The notes beneath the pieces were generated by a model that was not told where the DNA came from, did not search any database, and saw nothing but the letters and a program-made list of their open reading frames with translations. A stretch of DNA of 64,000 nucleotides from Craterostigma plantagineum. Lineage: Eukaryota > Streptophyta > Magnoliopsida > Lamiales > Linderniaceae. Below, in pieces: positions 10,786-21,740 of the stretch. The position numbers and the translations under genes are program-made. The stretch's first letter is position 1. Each line of letters starts with the position of its first letter. Location of the stretch: NCBI GenBank assembly GCA_027422505.1, contig JAPQWV010000005.1:8003501-8067500 (forward strand). Direction: 5' to 3'.

Positions 10786-12239
10786 GACAAACTTAGATAA
10801 AGAATATATTATCTGATCTAATACTGTTCAGTATAAATAAAGCCCAACTGCATAAAGATCGCTAGCTACTGTTAACAAATAAACACGATATAATTCATCG
10901 ATGGATAGAAGCCCACCTATTATTTATGAAAAGGCTAAAATACACTTATCCCACCAAATCATAAAATCATCTTATTTCATGTGCTTTATACTGTTAAAAT
11001 AAATTAATACACTAATTTATTCCTTGTCTCATGACGATCAAATTGATATACATATCTTATATTTTTCGATATTCATAAGAATAATTATTTTTGGTAAACT
11101 ATGTATTAATGAAATAAAGGTTACTTTTGTAATTTTACAAATAATATAGAGACAAAATTTATGTTGTGTTGGACACTAAACAAGATAAAAAATATAGGGT
11201 TGTTGAAATTACAAAGTGAACAATAATCCATACAAATGAGAAGATTATAATCTTGAGATAAAATTGTGTGGCATTTCGTTATATAGAAAACTAAATGCAA
11301 CCTTTACGTATTAACATTAAGTATTTGATGGACGCACTTTTGGGCTAATTAACCTCAATGGGCCAAGGCCCAACATACACACGCATATATATACATATAT
11401 ATATATATATTATATATATATATACATACAAGGTGCGGCGAGAAATGCCCATGTTTTCTTTAAATTGTTAGAATTCACAGTACTTTTATATTTCAAGTTC
11501 TAAAGTTGACTAAAAAGACGTAGATTGATAGACATTGAAGTCAACATTTTTGAACTTGAACAACTGTTATATGAATGCACTCAAGATATCCTAACTCGAC
11601 GTTGTTTGGCTCAATCATTGAGTACTGAGTATCTATGCTATCTTCATTTATTTCTGGTAAATTTAACCATATTAGACGTTTTTCAGATGTCGTTAATTAT
11701 TTGGCAAAAGTCTCCGGTTGTGAATGTGATGGTGGGGTTTCTCCACACCCGCTCATACTATGGGCAATATTATGTTTTCTAACATTTGTTCCGATTAATA
11801 GAAGTTGTGCATTTATTTCAGAAAAACAAAATTAAAGTATTCACTATAAAATATGTCAAATACAAATTAATGAGCTCCATGATTTTCGGTATTCAGTTTA
11901 AACAATGACAATTGTAAATAATGACAATCTGTGCATATGGAAGACCTTGTGTAATGTATAAATATATAGCAATACTAGTAACTTAAACCAAAGTGATGTG
12001 CTGTATATAAAGGAGTGATTCGTTCATTAGTTATTAGATAGTGGTTAGACACGTAAAACATATAAAAAACATGTTATCAAAACAAAACATGTAAAATAAA
12101 TTTTCCTAGGTAAATAAAACCAAAACATGAAAATAAAAAAAGATGATAAAAAAACTACATACAATGTATACATCAGATTAAGTAGATGAAGTGCACTTCA
12201 ATAAAATATTAAGAAAAATAGTACATACAATAATAAATA
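10786..12239. other. AT-rich intergenic DNA, no gene seen
   Basis: No coding region or transposon end could be supported. An imperfect (TA)n microsatellite lies at about 11,385-11,428. The last nine bases (TAATAAATA, 12,231-12,239) are the left target duplication of the MULE that follows. Confidence 0.5.
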
Positions 12240-12330
12240 GGGAGTTACTATTTACCGACCCCTTTTTACTTGTTACCGCCCCCTAAAGGGTTGAAAAAAG
12301 ACGTTTATGCCCTTATGTTATTTAAATTAA
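12240..12330 (+). repeat. MULE left terminal inverted repeat
   Basis: It begins GGGAGTTACTATTTACCG and is the imperfect reverse complement of 18,838-18,926, which read backwards begins CTGGATTGCTATTCACCG. Similarity runs through the CCCCCTAAAGGG block and the AAAAAAGACG block before fading. It probably contains transposase-binding sites and the promoter of the PMD gene. Confidence 0.85.
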
Positions 12331-12448
12331 TTTAAAAAGGTAAAATATAATAAAAAGTAAGAATTTTCTTTAAAATCCTACACGACGCAACACTTTTCAA
12401 ATCACACAACCAAATTAAACAAAAAGACAGAGAACTTTGCAAATCGTA

Positions 12449-14938
12449 ATGGAGCGAGGACAAGGAAAGGGAAAGGGAAAGGGAAAGGGGGTCCTGTCAC
12501 GATTGGTAAGAAAACTGTCGTAAGTTCATTCGTATGTAGATAGATTGTCGAAAACGGGTCGAATTAGGCTGAAAACGGGCGATCGGACGCGAAATAGGGC
12601 GAAAACGGCACGACCAAATCGAAATTTCGGTTGGCCAAGTCGCGACCAAAACGTGATTTCGGTCGGTCAAGACACGACCGAAATCAGATTTCGGTCGCAA
12701 CAGGCTCGACCGAAATATGATTTCGGTCGTGTCTTGACCGACCGAAATCGTTTGTCGGTCGCCGGGGTTCCGACCGAAATCTTGTTTCGGTCGGATCTGG
12801 CTCGACCGAAATCTGGTTTCGGTCGGTTCCTCAGCGACCGAAATTTGATTTCGGTCATGCCATTGTTTGGCCGAAATTATGTTTTGGTCGTTTTTTTTTA
12901 ATTAATAAATATGTAATTGCAGGCCAAGGGTGGGAAGTCCCTACTTGGAGGGAGCAGCAGATCGGCCCCGTCGGAGGGATCTGGAGAGCGTCATACGAGG
13001 GCGCGCGGCGTTGATGCATCCGTTCGTAGGCAACGGGAGGAGGAGAGGCGGCAGCGAGCTCTTGATTCTCATTCCGTATATGCGGATTACGATCCGCAAG
13101 CGGATGAGGAGGCGCCTGCGGATGAGGGGGTGCCCTACGATGCGGCATCGTTTGAGTCATCCGACGACGATGCGATACCGATCTCCTCAAGTAATTCCAT
13201 TCTCCTTTATAAACTGTATTGCGATGTAGTGTCTTAATATACGTAAAATAAATAATATTTATTTTTGGGAAATTCTTAAAAAATAAAATAGGGAGCAAGC
13301 GCTCAAGGGTCGTAGATGACGATTCCTGGAGGGTGCAGGGGCCACAGCCAGGTGGTCCAGAAGACGGCGAGGTGATCCCTAGTTACTTGGGGCACATCGC
13401 GCCCCGCATCTGGATGGGTGAGGAGGATCGACCCCTGCTGAAGTGCGAGCAGCGTGCGTCAGTGTTTCGGTCGCTTAAGCAGTGGTACTGCCAATTCCCG
13501 CTGGAGACGCAGAGCGAGATCGATGGCACGGGGCTTAGCCACCTCACAGATGCCATGCTGGGTCACTTGGACCAGCCTCTTCTGAGCGCTTTTGTGGAGC
13601 GCTGGCACCCTGACACGAACACCTTCCACATGCCGTGGGGTGAGATGACGATCATGCTCCACGACGTCGAGCAGATCCTGCGTATCCCGATCGAGGGGAG
13701 GACGGTATCGGGCTCACCAGACAGCGGCGACCAGCAGATCGCAGCGAGGGAGATTATGGGGGTTAACGCAGACGCGCTGCGGGGATTATGGAGAAGCGGT
13801 ACGGTCGCGTCGAAAGACGTGATGCAGAGGATGCGGTCTGGAAATAGGCCGGCGGGGTTCCAGGGAATCGCTTGGCTGTGGATTCTATTGGGGTCGACGC
13901 TGTTCGTCGACAAGAGCGGGAACCGGGTGAAGCCCGACATCATGCACGAGTTCTATCGGTCACTGGCAGCTGCCAGTCATTACTCGTGGGGGTCGGCCGC
14001 TCTTGCTTACCTCTATCGCCAGCTTGGCCTCGCAAGCCGAGCGGATGCAAGGGGTTTAGCTGGGTGCCTGTCGTTATTACAGGCGTGGATCTACGAGTAC
14101 TTTCCATGCTTTCGCCCACACCGTCTACCCCATCATGTGGAGGCTTGCGACGCACGGTCACGCATGTGGTCCGTGTCTCAGTACGAGCGGACGGGCCATC
14201 GTTTGATTGAGATCCGCCGTCAGCTAGACATGATGACTGCGAGCGAGGTATATTAACAAAATATATTCTATATTCACGACGATTATATACAAATTTGCAA
14301 ACTGTTATCAGGTTGCTTGGTTGTCGTACGGCCCCGATCCAGCGGCGCACCACATGAGGACTATTTTCGTAGGCTGGGTACGATATCGCGACATTGTTGA
14401 GCCCTACGTACCCTCGAGAGTGTTGCGCCAGTTGGGTTACGTGCAGCACATCCCGCCGCCGATGAGTCCGCCACAGAAGGCGTACATGCCAGCAGATCCG
14501 AAATGGTATAAGGTGCACCATTCTGGCGACGCAGCAGAATTTGCTTGGCGGCAGTTCCCGTACGCGTACATTCTCAATCTATCGTACATCAGCCGGGCGA
14601 CTGCAGATTACCTTGGCGAGGCCGTGGAAGGGTACATGGACTGGTATGAGCGACATTCTCATCCTCGTCTGTTTTCGTCGGAGTCGGGATCCTCTTCGGG
14701 CGGCATACCCCCGCGCAGCCACTCAGACTACGTACGTAATATTATGTGATTCAGATTTTGTATATTTGTATGTTTAATCAATTTTTATATGTATCAATTC
14801 TGTGTACAGTGGTACAGCTCGATGTATGCCTTGAGCACCGAGATGCTATTTACGCTGCAGCTCCACGACGAGGAGCAGACGGAGCGCTACAGAGACAGGC
14901 TGGACGAAATGAACGACCGCTGGCGCAATGCTCCCTGA
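12449..14938 (+). CDS. Plant mobile domain (PMD) protein of the MULE, 5 exons
   Basis: The spliced frame is open: exons 12449-12505, 12923-13190, 13292-14247, 14312-14731 and 14810-14938, all with GT-AG introns, total 1,830 nt (609 residues). The first exon encodes a short G/K repeat. Exon 2 is charged and probably disordered. Exons 3-4 carry the plant mobile domain (PF10536 family), with the signature DTNTFHMPWGEMTIMLHDVE followed by IPIEGRTVSG. PMD proteins such as Arabidopsis MAIN and MAIL1 act in the nucleus in silencing and genome integrity, and transposon-borne relatives are known. Its role here is unknown; helping the element escape silencing is a guess. The first intron (12506-12922) contains the left palindrome array. 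The ATG at 12449 was chosen because exon 1 joins exon 2 in phase and lies just inside the TIR. Confidence 0.85.
12608..12891. repeat. Left palindrome array (about nine 23-bp units)
   Basis: Units follow CGACCGAAAT-N3-ATTTCGGTCG with small changes, separated by spacers of roughly 12-15 bases. Each unit is a palindrome in itself. The array lies wholly in intron 1 of the PMD gene. Open frames across it on both strands (rich in RPK, FGR and DRN) are by-products of the repeat. A likely role is multiple binding of the element's own protein, but that is inference. Confidence 0.85.
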
Positions 14939-15590
14939 TTTGCTTTTATTTGTCGTTGTCCTTCGTTTGTGTATCGAACACGTACTATTTTTATTTATAT
15001 TAATAAAATAATATAATAGTATACAATAATTATATATATAAAAAAATAATAACAAAAAAATATTAATAAGGTTAAAATAATTATATATAAAAAATACTAA
15101 AAATAAGAACAAATAATACTAATAATATAAAATAATAACATATTAATAATTAATAAGAACAAAAAATATTAATAGAAAAATATAATAGTATAAAATAATA
15201 ACATATAAAAAATAATAATAAGAATAATATAATACTATTTATATAAAATAATTATATAAAAAAAAGACTAAAAATAAGTACAAATAATACTAATAATATA
15301 AAATTATAACATATAAAAAAAATAATAATAAGAATAAAATAATACTAATAATATAAAATAATTATATAAAAAAAATAATAATAAGACCAAAAAATACTAA
15401 TAATAAATAATAATTTTAAAAAAATAAGTTGAACAAGGAATATTAATAAAATAATATAGTATTATATACTAATAATATAAAAAATAATAATAAGAAAAAA
15501 TAATATTAATAATATAAAATAATAACATAAAAAATACTTAATGTTATTATTCATAAATAAAATTAATAATACAATATAATACAAAGTGAA
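14939..15590. other. AT-rich spacer between convergent MULE genes
   Basis: The stretch is almost pure A/T with many AATAATAATAA and ATATAAAATAATAACATA variants, so it is internally repetitive. It separates the 3' ends of the two genes and must hold both polyadenylation regions. No gene is seen. Confidence 0.7.
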
Positions 15591-18500
15591 TTATAATAGA
15601 CCATTCTGTCGCATCAACTGCACCCAATGTTCGAATTTGTTCTGATATCTAAGTTCCCACCCAGCAAGGCGACGATCACGATGGATATTCCAATACGGAT
15701 GCAATACAGGCATTGGAAAGTCTGGACATAAATTCAGTCTAATATAATGCCGGTACTCATCTCCAAGGTGCGCTATGACGATAGTTCGGTTCGATATATT
15801 GGCAGTCGAAGCGGCACGCAGAGGCAGTATCGTGATAGAATGCATGTTGATGGTCGATCCATTGCCGTACCCGTATAGTGTAACTACAGCGTTCCAAATA
15901 GTCGCCACAGCCCACAAATCGCACGGGGTCAACATCCAATGTTTTTCCAAGCAAGGCCCCCCTTCCCAGCGTATACGACGCAACTGAATTTCCAATGAAT
16001 CACCGTAGTACGCTGGCGAGTAAAGATCCCAATGGGTCTCGATTTCGTTCGCGACGTTATTCCTTACGGTGACCCATTCTTCCTCGTCATTGTAAATATG
16101 GGAAGCGATAGCGCGAAATCCGCAGTTGCCGTCAGCCACGACATCCTTATAACTAACTATATACGGATGGATGACTGATGTTACGTGGTACTGCAAGCGG
16201 CTGTGGAAGAAGTTGGATTCAACTGTATAAAAAATTATACCGGATTAGAGATGCATCCATATACTATTTTTATGAGTGAAAAAACAGAAGTACCTGTCTC
16301 CGTAGTAGAACTACGAGATCGCTTCGCAGATGATGATGAGGTACGGCCATGACTGCTACGACCCTGGCTGCTACGACTGGTGCTGCTGCGCCCTCCGCTG
16401 CGTCCCCCCTTGGGATTGCGTACTCCAAAGCACTTCGATCATGTTTCGTCAAGTCTCTTTTCTTTGGTCGACCTTTTACAGATGTCTTAACAGCAGTCTC
16501 AGTCCACTCTTGATCCTCGGGATAGAGATGTTCGTGAACTACTCGATGGAGGTCACGCATAACGGCGGGATCTCGACCTTCTGCCTCACGCACGAGGTCG
16601 TATAGACGCTCTTGATCAGAAATATCGGGAACTACTCCATCGCCGATTGTGAGTGTCCTCCAGAAGTCGTGCAAGCATTCTACCGAAACTGGGTAGTTGT
16701 TGTCCACGCATTGCTGAAGCTTGCAAGAACATGGTAGTTGGTGCGTACGTCGTACTACACATCCGCACCTGGAGTAAACCTCATCCGACAACTCTTTGGC
16801 CCGCCGCAGCTCATTTCCCATAATTAATATTGCATGGTGTGAAACTCTGTATAATAATGTTAGGAATGGAAATCCTGACATCGGAATAGGTCGTTTCGAC
16901 CGGGACTCGTGTCTGCATGTCAACATTAAAATATTATTAGATAAGGATAAGAGACACGTAATAATAATTAATTTACCTTTCTGATGCGAATCAACTGGTT
17001 CTGAATCTGCTCGTGCACCTTCACCCATACGGTGTCAAGAGACCCAGTGGCCGAGTTCAGCCATCCTTTCAGCTCGCTATGAGCACTCTCCACACGACAT
17101 GTAGTGGTGTTCCCGAAATGAAGCACATGGTTCGTCCAAGCTCTGGCAAACTTCTCCTTATGCACCAACCACGTCTGCTCAACATAAGTAACGATTTCTG
17201 AGTCTTGTAGCCAGAGCAGACGCATGTCATTCACTGCATTCTCATATTCGTCAACCATCGGAGCTTCCACGACTGCTTTCCAGGACTTGTGCGTGAAGTG
17301 AGCTGCGGTCTTTTTGCTCTTCCCCCCAACCTATAAACTTTGTTCTCCACATCTTTATAAATATGCCACGTACACAGCAGATGGTGAGAATGGGGAAATA
17401 CCATATGTAACGGTCGAACAAGGCCCAACTCACGATCAGTGACAATCGCCGACGGGTGGACACTTGGCCCTAGAATATCCCTGATAGACTGCAACATCCA
17501 CCGGTAACTTGTCTCGGTCTCGTCGTCCATGACGGCAAACCCACACAGAAAGTTGTGATTACAGGGAGTCATCCCTATAATCTCAACAAGAGGCATCTTA
17601 TATCTATTGGTCTTGCACGTCGAGTCAATCCCAATAAAATAAGGATACGTCCTCAGCAGTGCGAGTGACTCCGGGTGTGCGAGAAAGACATATGTCAGCA
17701 TATTAGTCTCCTCGTCTCTCAGCGCTTCAACAAAATATCCGGACTCTGTCGCCTGGTGCATCAACTGGCTCACCACGTCTCGACCCTCAGAATATTGCTT
17801 CTTCAAACGATCTCTGTAATTATACATATGTCGGATCGTCGCGTTATCTACGCTGTGTCGAGCCCTCATCGCTGAGAGGATATGTGATGGTTTCGCTTGC
17901 GCAGCAGTCATTTCCTCTACGACCTTCTTTGCCTGGCTGCTTAACCCACTCGTCTGGCGGTGTCCCTCGGGATAATGTATCAGAGGATGATTGTGCGTGG
18001 ATTTTTCAGGTGGGCCCGTATGAATGAACCATTCCTTAGTAGCTGGATCTTGCTGGGCTATGACTACAAACGGACACCTGCACTTGTTAGACTTCGACAT
18101 CCTCTCCAATTCATCCTCCTTGCCTCTATAACGTTCTCCGCGAGAACATCTAATCAATTTTTTTGTTCCAAATTTCTTGTGCGACGAAATTATCACCTCG
18201 AAACCAAGACCAATAGCGACGCCTTTCGCCCAGTTAATGGATTCCACGTCGGTTGGAAATCGTCCTCCTTCGCGAAAATGTCGACTGTAGTTTATCCCGT
18301 CGCCCGTGGAATCCTCCGGGACACTCTCCAAGTCTGAAAAAAAGTTAAAAAAAAAAACGACCGAAATCAAATTTCGGCTCCCCTAAGAGGCGACCGAAAC
18401 GAGATTTCGGCCACCTCCACAGGAGCCGAAACTCGATCTCGGTCGCGACGGTCCCAGCCGAAAGGAAATTTCGGCTGGGACAGTCGCGACCGAACTGAAT

Positions 18501-18745
18501 TTTCGGTCGCCTCAAAGTGTGACCGAAACAAGATTTCGGTCAGCACAAGGGCTGACGAAATTATTGTTCGGTCACCCCATGTGACGACCGAAAATTCAGT
18601 TTGGTCGGGAAGATTTTTTCGTTCGATGTCCGATCTGTGTTCGAGAATTTACGTCTATACGAACGAAATTTACGAGAATTTGCTTACCATCCGTGCCGAT
18701 AGACCCTTTCTTTTGTCCTTTCCATTTCCCAAATAGACGATTCAT
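15591..18745 (-). pseudogene. MULE transposase fused to OTU cysteine protease, two -1 frameshifts
   Basis: Exons on the minus strand are 18745-18688, 18333-16977, 16905-16294 and 16222-15591 (GT-AG). The sum is 2,659 nt. Two single-base losses in G6 runs (17322-17327 and about 16404-16409) break the frame; allowing for them gives exactly 887 codons, which supports the model. The order is: FAR1-like zinc-binding N-terminus (CRCPFVV...HNHP); MULE DDE domain with GIDSTCKTN (Asp about 256), VTDREL (Asp about 319) and RVESAHSELK; a SWIM-type finger CGCVVRRTHQLPCSC; a basic Ser/Arg/Gly-rich linker; and a C-terminal OTU domain with ADGNCGFRAIA (Cys about 710) and EYRHYIRLNL (His about 835). MURA binds the TIRs and moves the element. 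OTU proteases usually remove ubiquitin, but the target here is unknown. Intron 1 holds the right palindrome array. It may be functional if the two losses are sequencing errors. Confidence 0.85.
18358..18608. repeat. Right palindrome array (about eight 23-bp units)
   Basis: Imperfect CGACCGAAA...TTTCGGTCG palindromes of 23 bases alternate with 8-15-base spacers. They mirror the left array at 12,608-12,891 but are more diverged (GAGCCGAAA and CAGCCGAAA variants). They lie in intron 1 of the transposase gene (18,334-18,687). Confidence 0.85.
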
Positions 18746-18837
18746 TGCGATTTCAATTTTTTCTTGTTATGTTTGAGTCTGATTTGAATGTATGATTGCG
18801 ATATCAAAGCTGTTTTTTGGAAAAGGAATTTAAATAT

Positions 18838-18926
18838 AAATTTAAATTAAAAAGGGCAAAATCGTCTTTTTTCAGCCCTTTAGGGGGCGGTAACTAGGAA
18901 AAAGGGGGCGGTGAATAGCAATCCAG
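18838..18926 (-). repeat. MULE right terminal inverted repeat
   Basis: This is the reverse complement of the left end, carrying CCCTTTAGGGGGCGGTAA and CGTCTTTTTTCA. The transposase ATG (18,745-18,743) lies about 180 bp inside the end, so this region probably holds its promoter. The duplicated target TAATAAATA follows at 18,927. Confidence 0.85.
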
Positions 18927-19157
18927 TAATAAATATCATACATGCAACTTTTAGGGTGGGTGGACAAGGCACGTGACACATACACAATATATATTATATA
19001 TAACATCAATATATATAAAAAATTTGCAGGAATGCTAAGGACGCAGACTATATCTAATACATTTGTTTTCTCTTTCATCATAATTTATTTACTAAAATAC
19101 ATTAAATGGAAGGGTGTGCCTAATAGATCAATAGGCTATCATTACTCTACTTGTAAA

Positions 19158-19894
19158 CAATGTTGTAAAACTCGGCCTAGGCGGCCGGTTAGGCGCCGCC
19201 TAGGCGCTAGTCGGCTAGCCACCGTGGCGAAAACAGCCTAATCTGACCAATTAATCGGTAGCCCATTAATCGGCCGATTATTGCGATTAGTCGGCGATTA
19301 GACCGATTAATCGGCCGCTTAATCATTATTTAAGGAAATTAAAATATAAATATTTTACTAAAACTGACTCGCATAAGTAGGGCAATCGCCCCACTTACAC
19401 ACCTAAGCAGGCAACGGCCCACTTGAGGCAAGCACTAAATTTTTTCAGAGGTATGGTATGCTTTAATATAGAAAGCAGATTGGCGTTCTTTACACAACCC
19501 ATCCGGTGTGGAACATCAAACTTTCAGTTTGAGTATTTGTTAGTTTGTTTGGCCGATTGCACAAAATAGTATTAAAAATTAAATAAATTATTAAAACTGA
19601 AATCAAATATATTAAAACTGAAATATTAAACTATATAAACTAACATATATAAATCGAAATATAAAAAATAATAAACTGAAATAACATTTACTTAAACTAA
19701 AATATTGACCGGAAAAATTTAAATGTTTGGAAAAATTTATAATATTGGTATGTTTGATCTATAGAAAAATATAATAAAACATTCGATATACCGACTAATT
19801 TCCGCCTAGAAACCGCCTAGGCCCCGCCTAGCCCGACTAGGCTCTAGGCCCCCATCGGGCGCCCGACTAGCGCCTAGCGTATTTTACAACATTG
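19158..19894. mobile_element. Non-autonomous hAT element (GCCTAGGCG family)
   Basis: The inverted termini are CAATGTTGTAAAA and TTTTACAACATTG. The flanks CTTGTAAA (19150-19157) and CTTGTAGA (19895-19902) match at 7 of 8 positions. The arms are rich in GCCTAGGCG and GATTAATCGG words. The centre is AT-rich and no protein is encoded. A small related fragment lies at about 28,315-28,370. Confidence 0.82.
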
Positions 19895-19954
19895 CTTGTA
19901 GATTACGACGAAAATCCTGTTCATTAACACCATTCGCTCTTATAATATATAATA

Positions 19955-20196
19955 CTCCCTCTGTCCCATTGCATTTTGTACATTTACTGTTTGGCACGGG
20001 AATAAAAAAAACTGAATATTTTAATAATAGTGTGTTGGAAAGGTAAAAAAGTGTATGTTTTGGCACGTCTTTTGATGATATTTAATATTATTATATTGAT
20101 TGTTTGTGATAGTTTTTTTGCTAAAAAAAGAAATGTACAAAAGATGTGGGACGCCCGATTTAGTAAAATGTACAAAAACTTTTGGGACAGAGGGAG
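19955..20196. mobile_element. Stowaway-like (Tc1/mariner) MITE
   Basis: The termini CTCCCTCTGTCCCA and TGGGACAGAGGGAG are flanked by TA on both sides (19953-19954 and 20197-20198). The 242-bp AT-rich interior shows the same words (GGGACGCCCGATTTAGTAAA, TGTACAAAAGATGT) as the copy at 35,723-35,960, in the opposite orientation. Confidence 0.9.
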
Positions 20197-20419
20197 TATA
20201 TATTACTAATATAGAAGTGTGAAGTCACCTTTTTACAGCCAGTTTCCTGTGAGTTGCCACTCATCAATGGCAATATGGTAATTATACAATTCTGTAAGGA
20301 TAATGCCGTAATTAACATTCAAAGCTGCATACATCTCCCAAGAAAATTACTCGATCTCAAAGCCCTAAAAATCGATAACGACGAAACGAACAAGGGACAA
20401 GGAAGCTGTGAGACTTATG

Positions 20420-21740
20420 ACACGCTCGAATACTAGCAAATTTACTAGGTCGTGCAAGTAGTATAAAACGGACGTAAGTCCAAGCATCGATCCACGAGAC
20501 AGCTTGATTAACTTCAAGATACTAATCCGAAATTTTATTTATTTTTTATTAATAATTTAAGAATTGTTTTACTAAATGAAACTAAGTAAAAATACAGCAA
20601 ACAAACAAATGCCGAATGATAAATACGACTTAAGAAACGATCAATGACAAACATGATTAAAGCACATATTCAACACGGATTAATCCTACATATTCATGCG
20701 ATCAATTTTAAATAATCAATATGAATCCAATTAAGGAAGAAATTCCTAAAGTACGCGCTACCCGTTGTTCACGTATCTAACAACCCTATGCGAAAGTGAA
20801 CCAATCAACTATATTCCTATATGACTGTAGTTACTCCGTATGCATTCGCTCTATGAATTTCCCCAAGTTCAGACGCTTTCGGTGCCTAAAATCTCGGAAA
20901 CCACATGTACGAAACCAAATTCCATCTCTGGTCAATTTTACGTCGTTGTATTCCCTGTTTATTGTTCTAACCGGTTTAATCACTTATTTCAGTCTCATAA
21001 ACCAATCAAAGATCGTGCATATGATGAATCAATCACATGCAAACATTAAGCAAAAACAAGAAATACGTATCTCAACTCATACGATTATATAAAATACGAA
21101 CATCAATATTACGAATTCATAATCCAGCCTAGTACGGCCTTAATCACATAGTGTTTTCCGCTAGCATATTAAAAGATGAAAACAACGAGGATTCAAAGGA
21201 AAGCAATCGTTGCGAACATCTTAATAAAAATACAAAATTCGTCCCGTACGATATCGAGTCGTTATGCTTCGCCCCGGTGTCTCCCGTGTCGTGAGCGAGC
21301 AACGCTTTTCTACCGTCCTCTTGCTGCAAATATTCGTCTATGAGGGCCTTCAGCTCACTCTTCCGTTCTCAGCCGTCGGAGGTGTAGAGAGGTGGGTGCT
21401 TCGTGGCTTAGTGATTTGCGTGAGTAGAGGGCTAAAAGGAGGTGCTTGGTTCAGCTGTGTGTATGATTTATGTATGCGTGGATGTGAGACGTGTGCCGCC
21501 TGCTTATGATTGTGCGCGGCCTTAGCTCCCCAAAGCTCTCAAGTTTATGTTATTGCCTTATGCTTTATAGATAGTGGCCCTCATCAACGTATAAACATTG
21601 AGCTGAATAATATCACACGCATGTGTATTAAAAGTCTTCTTTCAGCCGCAAACAAAGATCCCACGCAGTCATTCTTTATATTAACTTTCCTTGAGACGCA
21701 TGTGTGTTTGAGCTATATGCCACTTGTGTCTTGACTTGTA
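20420..21740. repeat. Probable LTR-retrotransposon noncoding segment
   Basis: The text around 20,425-20,510 (ACTAGGTCGTGCAAGTAGTA, then GTCCAAGCATCGATCCACGA) is of a kind common near Gypsy LTRs in plants. The rest is noncoding, with short frames that show no family signature. No paired LTR, primer site or flanking duplication was found, so this may be a solo or broken LTR. Confidence 0.3.

Larger units (their letters stand above)
12240..18926. mobile_element. Nearly intact Mutator-like element carrying PMD and MURA-SWIM-OTU genes
   Basis: The 6,687-bp element has the exact 9-bp duplication TAATAAATA (12,231-12,239 and 18,927-18,935), the Mutator hallmark. Its terminal inverted repeats extend about 85 bp: both contain TTACCGCCCCCTAAAGGG followed by TGAAAAAAGACG. 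Two convergent genes fill it: a plant-mobile-domain protein on + (12,449-14,938) and a transposase/OTU-protease gene on - (18,745-15,591). Each gene begins inside a terminal region with a very short first exon, and the first intron of each holds an array of 23-bp palindromes. The exact duplication and the open PMD gene suggest recent insertion. Confidence 0.92.

Noticed and set aside
12608..12891. CRISPR-like regularly spaced repeats
   Set aside because: The units are palindromic, vary in sequence, have short spacers and lie in a plant transposon intron; there are no cas genes and a eukaryotic context.
12545..12901. 118-codon + frame and 63- to 67-codon - frames across 12,497-12,901, rich in RPK/FGR/DRN repeats
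   Set aside because: They are translations of the palindrome array inside intron 1 of the PMD gene; both strands give similar text because the unit is a palindrome.
13940..14521. 193-codon minus frame opposite the PMD exons
   Set aside because: It crosses an intron of the + strand gene and has no recognisable domain.
15000..15560. Matrix-attachment or replication-origin function for the AT-rich MULE spacer
   Set aside because: Base composition alone is not evidence; convergent 3' ends explain an AT-rich spacer.
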